A stretch of DNA of 55,853 nucleotides, from assembly GCA_021792395.1 (NCBI GenBank), contig JAJYUR010000001.1:5742-61594 (forward strand). The letters are read 5' to 3'. This document shows positions 30,898 through 41,047 of this stretch, one piece after another (the stretch's first letter is position 1; the number at the start of each line of letters is the position of its first letter). This DNA comes from Microcaldota archaeon (GTDB lineage Archaea > Micrarchaeota > Micrarchaeia > Micrarchaeales > Micrarchaeaceae). The translations under genes and the position numbers were made by a program. The notes beneath the pieces were generated by a model. That model did not search any database and was not told the DNA's origin. It saw only the letters and a program-made list of their open reading frames with translations.

Positions 30898-31881
30898 ATG
30901 ACTGGAATAAATATTCAAAAGGGAAGCAATAACCAAATTAGCCAGAAAAGCAACAGCTTTCTTTTTGATGGCGAAAAGGTTATAACGACCATGGATGAAG
31001 TCGTATTTTATAATAGGGCAGCTCGCATGGGCAAAAGTATGCATAATGCGCATGAGCGGGGTAAGGCACATTATGAAAATAAATATAATCCTAGTCAAAG
31101 CAGCGGGAGTGAATATAACCCTAAAATCTTAGCTTATGTCGGAAACGAAGTGAAGCGTGAGGGCACCTTAATAATCACAGATAAAAGGCTCATAATGAGC
31201 AAATCGGGAACTGATTTTAGCAGCCAAAATTTGATCATGAGCATGAGCTATGACCCAGAAACGATTAAAAAAGAAATAGAATATATCAGCATAAACAACA
31301 GGGAGGCCTTGAGGCAACTTAAGGAGAATAGCGACTTAAAATCGTTCTTGAAAGGAAAAAACCTTCCGTTTGCTACAAAATTTGGATTTATACCAAGCGT
31401 ATCAGCTATAAACGAAATAGAAATTGGTAAGGTTTTCAAAAGTATGAACGTTAAATATTCGGTCGTAGACCTTTATACAATAGAAAGAAAACACCATTTA
31501 AGATTGGAACCCGATGAGTATTACTTGCCGAATACTAAGCCATTGCCGCCATTACCTCCGAATGCAACAAAAGAGCAGATTAAGGATAGGAAAAGGGAGG
31601 AAAAAAAGCAGAAGAAAGACGTAAAGTCGTTAGAGAAATACAAAAAATTGCTCAGAAAAAATCAGGGAGATACTATAGCAAGGAAGGGCGCTTCTATTAT
31701 GATAGACAAGAATAAGATTATTGTCCCAAAACAGGTATTAAATTTTATACTGCCTGAAAAAAACCAGAAATCGGCAATAGTAGAGGAAGTAGCTAAAAGG
31801 ATAAACTCTGGAAAGGAGTACCTGAATAACAATAAGCAGGTAGAGCAGGATTATATATCTCTAAGGATGATGCGCAAGTAA
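30898..31881 (+). CDS. Hypothetical protein, possible GRAM/PH-like N-terminal segment and Lys-rich middle
   Basis: 327 aa; EGTLIITDKRLIMSK resembles short GRAM/PH-like strands; KREEKKQKKDVKSLEKYKKLLRK. Confidence 0.6.
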   Translation: MTGINIQKGSNNQISQKSNSFLFDGEKVITTMDEVVFYNRAARMGKSMHNAHERGKAHYENKYNPSQSSGSEYNPKILAYVGNEVKREGTLIITDKRLIMSKSGTDFSSQNLIMSMSYDPETIKKEIEYISINNREALRQLKENSDLKSFLKGKNLPFATKFGFIPSVSAINEIEIGKVFKSMNVKYSVVDLYTIERKHHLRLEPDEYYLPNTKPLPPLPPNATKEQIKDRKREEKKQKKDVKSLEKYKKLLRKNQGDTIARKGASIMIDKNKIIVPKQVLNFILPEKNQKSAIVEEVAKRINSGKEYLNNNKQVEQDYISLRMMRK

Positions 31882-31931
31882 ACTGCTATACAGTGTATGT
31901 GGATTTGATAATCCTGCATGTTTGGCTGAAG

Positions 31932-31968
31932 ACCCCAATTCCAGATAGATGTCTTCTTATTTTGGGGT
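31932..31968. terminator. Hairpin between convergent genes
   Basis: ACCCCAA (31932-31938) / TTGGGGT (31962-31968), flanked by T-rich sequence on the + strand. Confidence 0.4.
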
Positions 31969-32010
31969 TTCTTCTCCCATTTTTTCTTTAATTTTATCAG
32001 TATGAATTCT

Positions 32011-33468
32011 TCATCCTTTAGTTACCCCCAGAGGGACCAGCCTTGCAACGATGTTGGAAATCTTTGCGCCTGCTATGCTCTTGACCACTTCGTCGACATC
32101 CTTGTATGCCCATTCAGCTTCCTCGCTTATGAGCTTTGTACTCCTTACCCTTACCTCTATTTTTTTTGTCTTTAGGTCTCCGAGCGTCTTCGACGCAGGT
32201 ATGTCCCGTATAGCTTGATGCCTTGACATGAGCCTTCCAGATCCGTGGCAGGAAGAACCGAAGGTTTCATCCATTGCTTCAGTCCTGCCTGCAAGGACAT
32301 AGCTTGCTGTGCCCATGCTCCCAGGTATTATCACAGGCTGCCCAAAATCGCGGTATATCTTTGGAAGCTCTGGACTTCCAGGACCGAATGCCCTGGTGGC
32401 GCCCTTCCTATGGACGTAGAGCTTCATCCTCTTGCCATTTACGTTGTGCTCCTCCAATTTAGCTATATTGTGCGCAACATCGTATACGATTTCCATGCCC
32501 AGCGAATCTGCGCTCTTACCAAACGCCTCTTCGAAGCTTTTCCTTATCGAATTCGTCATTATCTGCCTGTTTACGAACGCGAAATTGACCGCGGAGCGCA
32601 TCGCAGCCAGATAGTCATCAGCCTCCTTGCTGCCGATGTCGGCATAGCTCAATTCCGGGTCTGCAAGCTTTATGTTGTGCGATACCTGATATTCGCCCAA
32701 TACCCTAAGATAATCGCTGCATACCTGGTGGCCGTAGCCTCGAGAGCCGCTGTGAACCATTACTACAATCTGATTTTCCTGCAACCCGAATGCAGAGGCA
32801 AGCTTTTCATCCAATACCTTATTTACTTTTTGGACTTCTAGAAAATGATTGCCCGCGCCTAATGTGCCAAGCTGCTGCACGCCCCTGCTCTTTGCCATCT
32901 TGCTGACCTTGTCAGGATCGGCGCCCTTTATGCACCCATATTCCTCTATCCGTTCTGCATCGTCATTGAAACCGAAACCTTTGCCTATTATGTAGCCGAC
33001 GCCTTCAGTCGCAACCTTTTCAAGATCTGCATTTGTAAACCCAAGTTTTATCTTGCTGCCCACGCCACTTGGGACATTATTGAAGAGCCTGTCCATGAGT
33101 ATCTTTAGTTTCGGGGCAAGTTCCGTAGCGTCTAGATTTGTTTTAATTAGCCTTACCCCGCAATTAATATCGAAGCCTATTGCACCTGGTGATATTATGC
33201 CATTGTTTGCATCAAAAGCAGCAACCCCTCCCACTGGGAATCCATATCCCTCATGGCCATCTGGCATCACAAGCATCGCATTTACTATCGATGGCAGGGT
33301 TGTTGCATTGACTGCCTGCATGAGTGTCCTGTCCTTCTTCATGTTGTTTGCTATGTTCTCGTTTGCATAAACATGAACAGGCACGTTCATGCCCTTAGAT
33401 TCGTCCTTTTCCACTTCCCACAGAAATTCACTGAGCTTTTTTAGATTAACATTATTTGAATCCATCAT
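32011..33468 (-). CDS. rtcB: RNA-splicing ligase RtcB
   Basis: 485 aa; MPDGHEGYGFPVGGVAAFD, GVRLIKTN, GTLGAGNHFLEVQ, HSGSRGYGHQVC, SCHGSGRLMSR; no intein. Confidence 0.97.
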   Translation of the reverse strand: MMDSNNVNLKKLSEFLWEVEKDESKGMNVPVHVYANENIANNMKKDRTLMQAVNATTLPSIVNAMLVMPDGHEGYGFPVGGVAAFDANNGIISPGAIGFDINCGVRLIKTNLDATELAPKLKILMDRLFNNVPSGVGSKIKLGFTNADLEKVATEGVGYIIGKGFGFNDDAERIEEYGCIKGADPDKVSKMAKSRGVQQLGTLGAGNHFLEVQKVNKVLDEKLASAFGLQENQIVVMVHSGSRGYGHQVCSDYLRVLGEYQVSHNIKLADPELSYADIGSKEADDYLAAMRSAVNFAFVNRQIMTNSIRKSFEEAFGKSADSLGMEIVYDVAHNIAKLEEHNVNGKRMKLYVHRKGATRAFGPGSPELPKIYRDFGQPVIIPGSMGTASYVLAGRTEAMDETFGSSCHGSGRLMSRHQAIRDIPASKTLGDLKTKKIEVRVRSTKLISEEAEWAYKDVDEVVKSIAGAKISNIVARLVPLGVTKG

Positions 33469-33551
33469 AATCAGCCATTGCGTATTAAAAGCAAACGCTC
33501 AAATATAAATATTTAATAGGGAAGATAGATTAAATATCTAATGGTGAATTC

Positions 33552-34613
33552 TTGGCTATAATAAAGCTTGCAGGCTTGGGCAAAGCAGCATTGGAAAGCA
33601 ATTTCAAAAAGCTTGACAAGCCGTATAAATTGAACTTCGCCATCACGTACTGGTGCCAGTCCAGATGCCTGACATGCAATATATGGCAGTTCAAGCCAAA
33701 GGGCGAGCTTACCATTGACGAAATAAGGACATTTGCAAAGAAAAACACTTCTTTTAAATGGATAGAGCTTACAGGTGGCGAGCCTTTCCTCAGGCCTGAC
33801 ATAGTTGAGATAGCAAAAACATTTTACGAAAACTCTAGGGGATTATACATATTGACAATGCCCACTAATTCGCTATGCAGCCACGATCTTATAATAAGGC
33901 GCATAAAGGAGATGCTCGATATCGGCATACCTAGAATAGCAATTACGATAAGCCTTGATGGATATAGGGAGCTGCACGACAAGATACGCGGCATACCTGG
34001 GAATTATGACAGGGCGATAACCACATTCAAGAGGCTGCATGACTTGCAGAAGGATTACAAGAATCTTTACTTCGTGTTCGGCTACACAATGAGCGGCTAT
34101 AACGAAGGGCAGTTTCAGAGGACGTTCGATGCAGTCAAGAACGATATACCTTATATAAAATATAAAGATTTTCATATGAACCTTGGGCAGATATCTTCTA
34201 ATTATTACGGCAATTCAAACCTTGACATGCTGGCAAAAAGGAAGAGCGTTGCGGATGAGCTTGAGAATATTATTGGTAAGAGGGAGCGAGACTTTGGGGT
34301 TATACCCAGAATAGAGCATACCTTCCTTAAGAAACTGGTTGAATATGTTAGGACGGACAGCATGCCCATGAAAAGCAAGAGCCTTGATGCATCGCTATTT
34401 TTGGACAGCTTTGGCAACATATTTCCATCCATAATGTGGGATCAAAAGGTAGGCAACGTGCGGGATATTGACTATGATTTAGGAAGGGTGTGGCACAGCG
34501 AACTCGCCAATAGCATAAGGGATGCCATAGACAGCGGCAAGGAGCCAAAACAGTGGACCTCGTGCGAGGCTTATCAGTCTATAACAGGCAATATGACCAG
34601 CTTGATAAAATAG
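33552..34613 (+). CDS. Radical SAM protein
   Basis: 353 aa; ITYWCQSRCLTCNIW (CxxxCxxC), IELTGGEPFLRPD, ITISLDGYRELHDKIRG. Confidence 0.92.
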   Translation: MAIIKLAGLGKAALESNFKKLDKPYKLNFAITYWCQSRCLTCNIWQFKPKGELTIDEIRTFAKKNTSFKWIELTGGEPFLRPDIVEIAKTFYENSRGLYILTMPTNSLCSHDLIIRRIKEMLDIGIPRIAITISLDGYRELHDKIRGIPGNYDRAITTFKRLHDLQKDYKNLYFVFGYTMSGYNEGQFQRTFDAVKNDIPYIKYKDFHMNLGQISSNYYGNSNLDMLAKRKSVADELENIIGKRERDFGVIPRIEHTFLKKLVEYVRTDSMPMKSKSLDASLFLDSFGNIFPSIMWDQKVGNVRDIDYDLGRVWHSELANSIRDAIDSGKEPKQWTSCEAYQSITGNMTSLIK

Positions 34614-34617
34614 GAGG

Positions 34618-37023
34618 TCAGTCGAGCCCGAATCTCCTGAATAGGCGTGTCTTCACCATATCTATCAAGAACATGAATGCTATAGCTACGCCTATTATCG
34701 ATATTATTGCATAGCCGCTTATGCTCTTCATGAGCAATCCCGACGCTGCAAACGCTATGCCTATGCCCATGCCCAAAACTGATGATAATAAAAGCGGTGT
34801 GCTGGGTCTTGAATCCCAGAACCTTACTTTAGATCGTATGTTGTAAACCGTCAGGTTATCGCCAATGTTGAACATTAGGAATGCGGCTGTTTGGAATTCA
34901 GGGACTGTAAATTTGAATATGCCGAGCCCTAATGGCACCAGCACCAACGCTTCTACCATCAATATAATTCCCATTATTGCCGAGCTTATTATTATGGGGC
35001 GAATCTTCCAGGCGTTGGGTTTCTTAGAATACATTTCATTATCGGTTGAGAGGGCTATGTTAACTATATCGTTGGTAAATATCAGCAGTATAAGCAGGAA
35101 GGGCGTTATCGGTATAAACTTGAAAAGCACGAATACTATAGCTATAAAGCCTATAATTTGAAAAACCTTGACTACTTTTACCATAGCATATGTAGCCATG
35201 CGCTGGAATATCCTTCTGCTTTCCTTTACTGCATCGACTATAACTTCTATGCCGTTTTTTGTAAGGACCAGTGATGCTGCGCTCTTCGCTACGTCCGTAG
35301 CACTTGACACAGCTATCCCAACCTCTGCCTGCTTCAATGCAGGGGCGTCGTTAACGCCGTCGCCAGTCATGCCCACTATGTGCCCGCTTTTCTGCAGCGC
35401 TTTTACTATAGTATACTTGTCTTCAGGGTATACATCTGCAAACCCGCCTGCTTTTATTATGCGCTTTGAGAGCATGCTCTCGTTTTTGTTATCCTTTGCG
35501 CGTATGTCTATTATATCGCCGTGAAGATCCACTTCACGTGCTATCTCATTGGCAACGGCAATATTATCGCCGGTAATCATCTTGGCCGATACCCCAAGTG
35601 CATTTAATTCATCTATAAGCTGCTTCGCGTCCTGGCGAGGTATGTCGTAAAGGGCCAAAAGCCCGATAAACGTCCATTTGCTTTGTGGAGATTTCCTAAT
35701 TGCTATTGCAAGAGTCCTAAAGCCTTCAGAAGCAAATTTCTCGACCTTCGCCTGCAATTTGGAGTGCAGTCCCTTGTCCATCGCACACATGCCCATAATC
35801 ACATGTGCAGCTCCTTTAGTTACATAATAGCGCTTTTTACCAGAGATTACAAGGGCTTCAGTCCTTTTTGATGAAGGGTCGAATGGCATGAAATTAAGCT
35901 GTCTTCCGGTTTTTATCCCTATCGGCTTAACGTAATTTATTATCGCATTGTCTATCGGATCGTTGTCATCGGCCCTTGACGCCTCGGATGCAAATTCCAA
36001 TACTTCGTTGTTCTTGTATTTCAACGAGAATATCTCCTTTACAGATATCTCATTCTTCGTTATGGTTCCGGTCTTATCCATGCATATGACGTTCATGTTA
36101 GAGGTATCTTCTATTGCCTCAAGCTTAGTTACCAGCACCGACTTCTTTGCAAGCTTTTCCGTCCCAAGTGCCATGGAAACGGTAAACGCAGCTGAAAGGG
36201 CAACTGGCACAGATGCAATGAACATAACAAGCAGGAACGGGAGCAGTATAGCAATGCTCTCATGAACCTCTAGGATGCCATAGGCAAACATTATGGCTAT
36301 TACAATGATATCACCAATTACTAGGTATTTGACTATGTCCATTATTGCAGCTTCTAGATGCGATTTAGGCTTGGCGTTCTCAACGAGCCTTGCTGTCCTT
36401 CCGTAGAATGTATTATATCCTGTGCCTATCACTATCCCTATACCTTCCCCTTTTTTAACCGTTGACCCGCTGTACGCCAATTCGCCTTGCTGCTTCTGTA
36501 CTGGAAGTGCCTCTCCGGTAAGTATTGATTCGTCTACCTGCAGCATATCCGCATCAATCAGCTTCAAGTCGGCCGGCATTATCTCGCCAAGCTTGAAGTG
36601 CACAATGTCCCCGGGCACGATTAAGCGCGACTGCAGCTGCATCATCTTCCCCGCGCGCTTTACTGTTGATATCTTCGCAAGCATCTCCTTTAGTGCATCT
36701 ACAGAGCGGTCTGCACGGTATTCCTCAAAAAATCCGATCAGTGCATTGAATACAAGCAATATCAATATGATATAAAAATCATCATAGTGCTTTAGTACAA
36801 GCGATATGGCAATTATTGCCCAAAGGAGGAGTTGAACTGAACCATAGAACTTTTTTATGAAAAGCAGGTAGTAATTTCTTTGTTTTCCGATTATCTCGTT
36901 GTATCCATACTTTTCAAGCCTTTTTGATGCTTCCTGTTCTGACAGCCCATTTTTTCCAGAAGAAAGCTTTTCTATCGTTTCATCGATACTGTAGTCCTTG
37001 AATGTGTCGTCCATATACTTCAA
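34618..37023 (-). CDS. P-type ATPase, H+-ATPase (P3A)-like
   Basis: 801 aa; VICMDKTGTITKNEI, MITGDNIAVANEIAREV, GMTGDGVNDAPALKQAEVGIAV. Confidence 0.94.
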   Translation of the reverse strand: MKYMDDTFKDYSIDETIEKLSSGKNGLSEQEASKRLEKYGYNEIIGKQRNYYLLFIKKFYGSVQLLLWAIIAISLVLKHYDDFYIILILLVFNALIGFFEEYRADRSVDALKEMLAKISTVKRAGKMMQLQSRLIVPGDIVHFKLGEIMPADLKLIDADMLQVDESILTGEALPVQKQQGELAYSGSTVKKGEGIGIVIGTGYNTFYGRTARLVENAKPKSHLEAAIMDIVKYLVIGDIIVIAIMFAYGILEVHESIAILLPFLLVMFIASVPVALSAAFTVSMALGTEKLAKKSVLVTKLEAIEDTSNMNVICMDKTGTITKNEISVKEIFSLKYKNNEVLEFASEASRADDNDPIDNAIINYVKPIGIKTGRQLNFMPFDPSSKRTEALVISGKKRYYVTKGAAHVIMGMCAMDKGLHSKLQAKVEKFASEGFRTLAIAIRKSPQSKWTFIGLLALYDIPRQDAKQLIDELNALGVSAKMITGDNIAVANEIAREVDLHGDIIDIRAKDNKNESMLSKRIIKAGGFADVYPEDKYTIVKALQKSGHIVGMTGDGVNDAPALKQAEVGIAVSSATDVAKSAASLVLTKNGIEVIVDAVKESRRIFQRMATYAMVKVVKVFQIIGFIAIVFVLFKFIPITPFLLILLIFTNDIVNIALSTDNEMYSKKPNAWKIRPIIISSAIMGIILMVEALVLVPLGLGIFKFTVPEFQTAAFLMFNIGDNLTVYNIRSKVRFWDSRPSTPLLLSSVLGMGIGIAFAASGLLMKSISGYAIISIIGVAIAFMFLIDMVKTRLFRRFGLD

Positions 37024-37055
37024 TTACTTAATCAACATATAAAAAGACAAACCCA

Positions 37056-38423
37056 TCATGCAGACCGGCTCTTTCCGAATGTTCTTACCTTGCTGCGCTT
37101 AGGTATTCTTATACTGACCCTAGAGAACATCTCTTTGTATAGCGAATGCCTCATTACATAATATATTGAACTGGCTGCAATTATGCCGAATGCTATGGCG
37201 AGGCCATACAGCCTTATGTATGCCAATATAAGCAATATGCTTGCTACGCCCAGTACAGGTATGGCGCCAAAGTATCTTCTTCTCCTTAAAGGAGCAGGTG
37301 CACTTCCGGCGCCTTCTTGCACCTCTTTTGGAAGATTGCGCCATAGATTGAATGCAGCTATGTTTATTATCAGGTATGATACCAGTATAGAGGCATTAGC
37401 AGCTTCAACTATGTTCCCAAAAGAGACAAAAAGTATAAACACTATGCCCAAAAGCGATGATATGATTATTGAATTTATAGGTGTGGAAAACCGGTCTAAT
37501 CTTGAAAGCATTTTAGGAAGCTCTAAGTCCCTACCCATTGCATAGAAGACGCGAGACGTCCCCAATATGCCGGTAAGCATGACTCCTGCAGTTGCCACGA
37601 TGCCACCTATAGCTATTATCAAATCAAGTATATTGTTGTGTATCGATGCTATTGCAGTAGATAATGGAGCCGCAGATGTGGCAAGACTGGCATATGGAAC
37701 AAGACCCAGAGCCACTATTGCTACCGCTATGTACAATACTGTCGATATAATTATTGATATTATTATTGCCTTAGGTATTGTCTTCTCTGGATCGACCACC
37801 TCATCGCTTATGGTAGTTACCCTTGAGAATCCAGTAAAAGCAAAAAATATTAACGCCGCCCCGGTAAGCAGACCACTTGTACCGTATGGGAGCACATATG
37901 CAAAATTTGATGGCTTGAAATAAAACATACCTATGATAACAAATGTTATAAGGATGAATATATTTATTATGACCAGCCCAGTTATGGTCTTTGCAGAGTT
38001 CTTTACCCCGAATATGTTGATTAGCATGAATATAAGTATGGAAGTTATGGCGAAATATGGCAAAGGTATCGATGCATGGGTTAAGACGTTTATATAGCTT
38101 CCCAGGCTGAGCGAGACTGCAGCTATTGCTATTATGTTGCCGAACGTCCATGCCAATCCAGCTATTACGCCGGCAGATGGCATCAATGCCACCCTGGCGT
38201 ATTCGTATGTGCCTCCCTCTTTTGCCACATGACTGGCAATTTCTGAGAAGCTCAGACCAGTGAAAATCGCCACTATAGCCGATATAATAATCGAAATTAT
38301 TATAGCAGGACCTGCAGCACCTATTGCGATGCCTATTATTACAAATATGCCTGCACCTATGATGGCGCCGAGGTTTATCATTATAGCATCGGTCAACGTT
38401 ATTGCGCGCTTGAGTTCATACAT
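37056..38423 (-). CDS. APC-family amino acid permease
   Basis: 455 aa; NLGAIIGAGIFVIIGIAIGAAGPA, FFAFTGFSRVTTISDEVVDPEKTIPKAI. Confidence 0.93.
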   Translation of the reverse strand: MYELKRAITLTDAIMINLGAIIGAGIFVIIGIAIGAAGPAIIISIIISAIVAIFTGLSFSEIASHVAKEGGTYEYARVALMPSAGVIAGLAWTFGNIIAIAAVSLSLGSYINVLTHASIPLPYFAITSILIFMLINIFGVKNSAKTITGLVIINIFILITFVIIGMFYFKPSNFAYVLPYGTSGLLTGAALIFFAFTGFSRVTTISDEVVDPEKTIPKAIIISIIISTVLYIAVAIVALGLVPYASLATSAAPLSTAIASIHNNILDLIIAIGGIVATAGVMLTGILGTSRVFYAMGRDLELPKMLSRLDRFSTPINSIIISSLLGIVFILFVSFGNIVEAANASILVSYLIINIAAFNLWRNLPKEVQEGAGSAPAPLRRRRYFGAIPVLGVASILLILAYIRLYGLAIAFGIIAASSIYYVMRHSLYKEMFSRVSIRIPKRSKVRTFGKSRSA

Positions 38424-38431
38424 TTTTACAA

Positions 38432-38767
38432 CTACCCTATTTTAGCGCCCTTGACTTGCTCTGCACTGCCATCAACCGACAGCAGCTGCACGCCATTTTC
38501 GGTCAATGCACCCATGACCAAAACCTCTGATATGAAATTGGCAATCTGCATAGGCTTCAGATTCACCACCGCGATGACCTTTCTACCGATTAGTTCGTCT
38601 ACGCCGTAATTCAATATCTGCGCAGAAGAATTTTTAATGCCTATCGGCTCGCCGAAATCTATGCTTAGCTTGTATGCAGGTTTTCTGGCTTCATGAAATT
38701 CGTTTGCCTCCACTATCATGCCTACGCGCATATCGAGTTTCTGAAAATCTTCTATTGAAATGTACAA
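38432..38767 (-). CDS. Stand-alone tRNA-binding (EMAP/MetG C-terminal-like) protein
   Basis: 111 aa; DFQKLDMRVGMIVEANEFHEARKPAYKLSIDFG...VNLKPMQIANFISEVLVMGA. Confidence 0.92.
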   Translation of the reverse strand: MYISIEDFQKLDMRVGMIVEANEFHEARKPAYKLSIDFGEPIGIKNSSAQILNYGVDELIGRKVIAVVNLKPMQIANFISEVLVMGALTENGVQLLSVDGSAEQVKGAKIG

Positions 38768-38872
38768 TGGCTCACCGGTATATAAATTTGAAAAGAAACC
38801 TTTTATATATTATAACATAATGATTTACTTGCACTGACCAACGCATTCTGCGTTTTTAATCGAGGAAATACC

Positions 38873-39388
38873 ATGCAAGAACTTTACATACCAATGGAAA
38901 GGCTCGCCATATTGAAAGAGAGAACGAATATGTTGGCAGGGCTGGAAAAATCGCTTAGATGCAAGATCAACATAGACATACATGGAGGGATAGGCATAGA
39001 AGGCGAAGCATTTGAAGAATACCTGGCGCGAAACGTGCTTTACGCGTTCGGGCGCGGCTTCGACATTAAATCAGCAGAGCTTCTGCTGGACGAAAATTAT
39101 TACTTTTCCCATATTAACATAACGGATTACGCCAACAGCAAAAACAGGATAAAGATTATCAAGGCTAGACTCATAGGCAGCGAGGGGAGGGCAAAAAAGT
39201 ACATAGAAACGGTTAGCTCTGCCAAGGTTAGCATTTATGGCGATACGGTAAGTTTCATAGGCAGTATGGAGCAGATTAAGGAGGCTACAGCCGCAGTAAA
39301 AACCATAATAGAGGGCGGCTCGCACAAACTCGCATACAGGAGAATGGAGGCAACCCACAGAAAAAATAAAACAGATATTTTTGCGTGA
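38873..39388 (+). CDS. KH-domain RNA-binding protein (archaeal Dim2/Pno1-like)
   Basis: 171 aa; two KH-like segments incl. IKIIKARLIGSEGRAKKYIETVSSAKVSIYGDTVSFIGSMEQIKEATAAV. Confidence 0.88.
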   Translation: MQELYIPMERLAILKERTNMLAGLEKSLRCKINIDIHGGIGIEGEAFEEYLARNVLYAFGRGFDIKSAELLLDENYYFSHINITDYANSKNRIKIIKARLIGSEGRAKKYIETVSSAKVSIYGDTVSFIGSMEQIKEATAAVKTIIEGGSHKLAYRRMEATHRKNKTDIFA

Positions 39389-41000
39389 TCCTATGGCAGA
39401 GGCGAAAAAAGCGGACGAGATGTTCAAGGAGTTCAAGGAACATTCTATCTCCGAATTTTTCAAAAAGAACAAGCAGATGCTGGGATATGCAGGGATGGTC
39501 AGATCGCTTGTTACAGTGATTCACGAATACGTGACGAATTCCCTTGATGCATGCGAAGAGGCAGGAATACTCCCGTTTATAAACATACGCATAAGCAATA
39601 TAGGCGAAAATAAATACAGCGTTGCTGTTTCGGATAATGGACCTGGGATACCGAAAAAATATATAGGCAAAGCCCTGGCTACCATCCTTGCCGGAACAAA
39701 ATTCCACAGATATATGCAGCAAAGGGGCCAGCAGGGCATTGGGGCATCTGGATGCACGTTATTCTCACAGATGACCACAGGAAAGCAGATAAAGGTCAAA
39801 TCGGTAACAGGGAATGCGGAGAGGTATTCGTGCAGCATATCGATAGACACGGTGCAGAACAAGCCGGTAATCTCGGATTATAAGGATATCGAAGAGAGCA
39901 GCACAGGGCTTAGCATAGAAGCAGAGTTTGCAACTGTAAAATATGAGAATAGCGACCATGGTGTATATGAATACCTTAAAAGGACCGCGCTAGCCAATCC
40001 GCACACGGAGATAAGGTTTGTTGATCCTGATAATAAGGAGTACACGTTTATACGCGCGGTTGATGAAATCCCAAAAAGGCCAAAGCCTACAAAGCCTCAT
40101 CCGCTCGGAATATCCGTTAACGATCTTATAGAATTCGCACACAAATCCGAAAGCAGGAAGATTTCTGGATTTCTCGAAGATACTTTTGCAAGGGTAAGCA
40201 GTGCAAAGGTGAATGAGCTGGGTGCACTTACTGGATTGGACATGAAAAAAGACCCGCGAAAACTCGAATGGGACGATGCAGAACGAATGGTCAAAGGTTT
40301 CAAGCAGGTCAAATGGGTAGCTCCAGAGACCAGCATCATAAGCCCGATCGGCGAGGACCAGATTAGGGTTGCCATGAAGAACATATTGAATCCAGATTTC
40401 ATAAATGTTGTAGAGAGGAAGCCGTCGGTTTTCTACGGGGGGATACCGTTTGTAGTAGAAGCGGCAATATCATTCGGGGGCAATTCTGGCAAGAAACTAG
40501 GCGATGAAGAGTATTCTGGCAGCATTCTAAGGTTTGCAAACCGGGTGCCGCTGCTTTTTGACAGCGGAAGCTGTGCCATAACGCAGGCTGTACGCAGCAT
40601 ACAGTGGAAAAGGTATGGGATAGACATAGAAAACCAGCCAGTCAGCGTATTCGTCAATGTCTCTTCAGTATACATTCCATATTCGGGGGTGGGCAAGGAG
40701 GCGATTGCAAGCACAGATGAGATAATAGATGAAATAAAGCTTGCCCTCATGGATGCAGCTAGGGGAATGCAGCGATACATACGCGGGAAACAGCAATTCA
40801 ACGTAGAGACCAATAAATACAAGACAATAATGCGTTATGCTAAAAGGCTTTCAAAGGACCTTAATGAACTGACCAGTGAAGAAGAAACATCGATAGAGAA
40901 AAGCATCTCAACGCTGGTGGCAAGGCATTATCCGAAAGCCACGGAAAAGGGCGAAACAGACGGACAGCCAGAGGAGGAGGCAGACCAATCAGGCAAATAG
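39381..41000 (+). CDS. top6B: DNA topoisomerase VI subunit B
   Basis: 539 aa; GHKL motifs EYVTNSLDACEEAG, VSDNGPGIPKKYIGKALATILAGTKFH, RGQQGIGASG. Confidence 0.96.
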   Translation: MRDPMAEAKKADEMFKEFKEHSISEFFKKNKQMLGYAGMVRSLVTVIHEYVTNSLDACEEAGILPFINIRISNIGENKYSVAVSDNGPGIPKKYIGKALATILAGTKFHRYMQQRGQQGIGASGCTLFSQMTTGKQIKVKSVTGNAERYSCSISIDTVQNKPVISDYKDIEESSTGLSIEAEFATVKYENSDHGVYEYLKRTALANPHTEIRFVDPDNKEYTFIRAVDEIPKRPKPTKPHPLGISVNDLIEFAHKSESRKISGFLEDTFARVSSAKVNELGALTGLDMKKDPRKLEWDDAERMVKGFKQVKWVAPETSIISPIGEDQIRVAMKNILNPDFINVVERKPSVFYGGIPFVVEAAISFGGNSGKKLGDEEYSGSILRFANRVPLLFDSGSCAITQAVRSIQWKRYGIDIENQPVSVFVNVSSVYIPYSGVGKEAIASTDEIIDEIKLALMDAARGMQRYIRGKQQFNVETNKYKTIMRYAKRLSKDLNELTSEEETSIEKSISTLVARHYPKATEKGETDGQPEEEADQSGK

Positions 41001-41047
41001 GCATTGCGGCTTTGTACTTTGCATGGCGCTACTGCATTTTACGCTCA

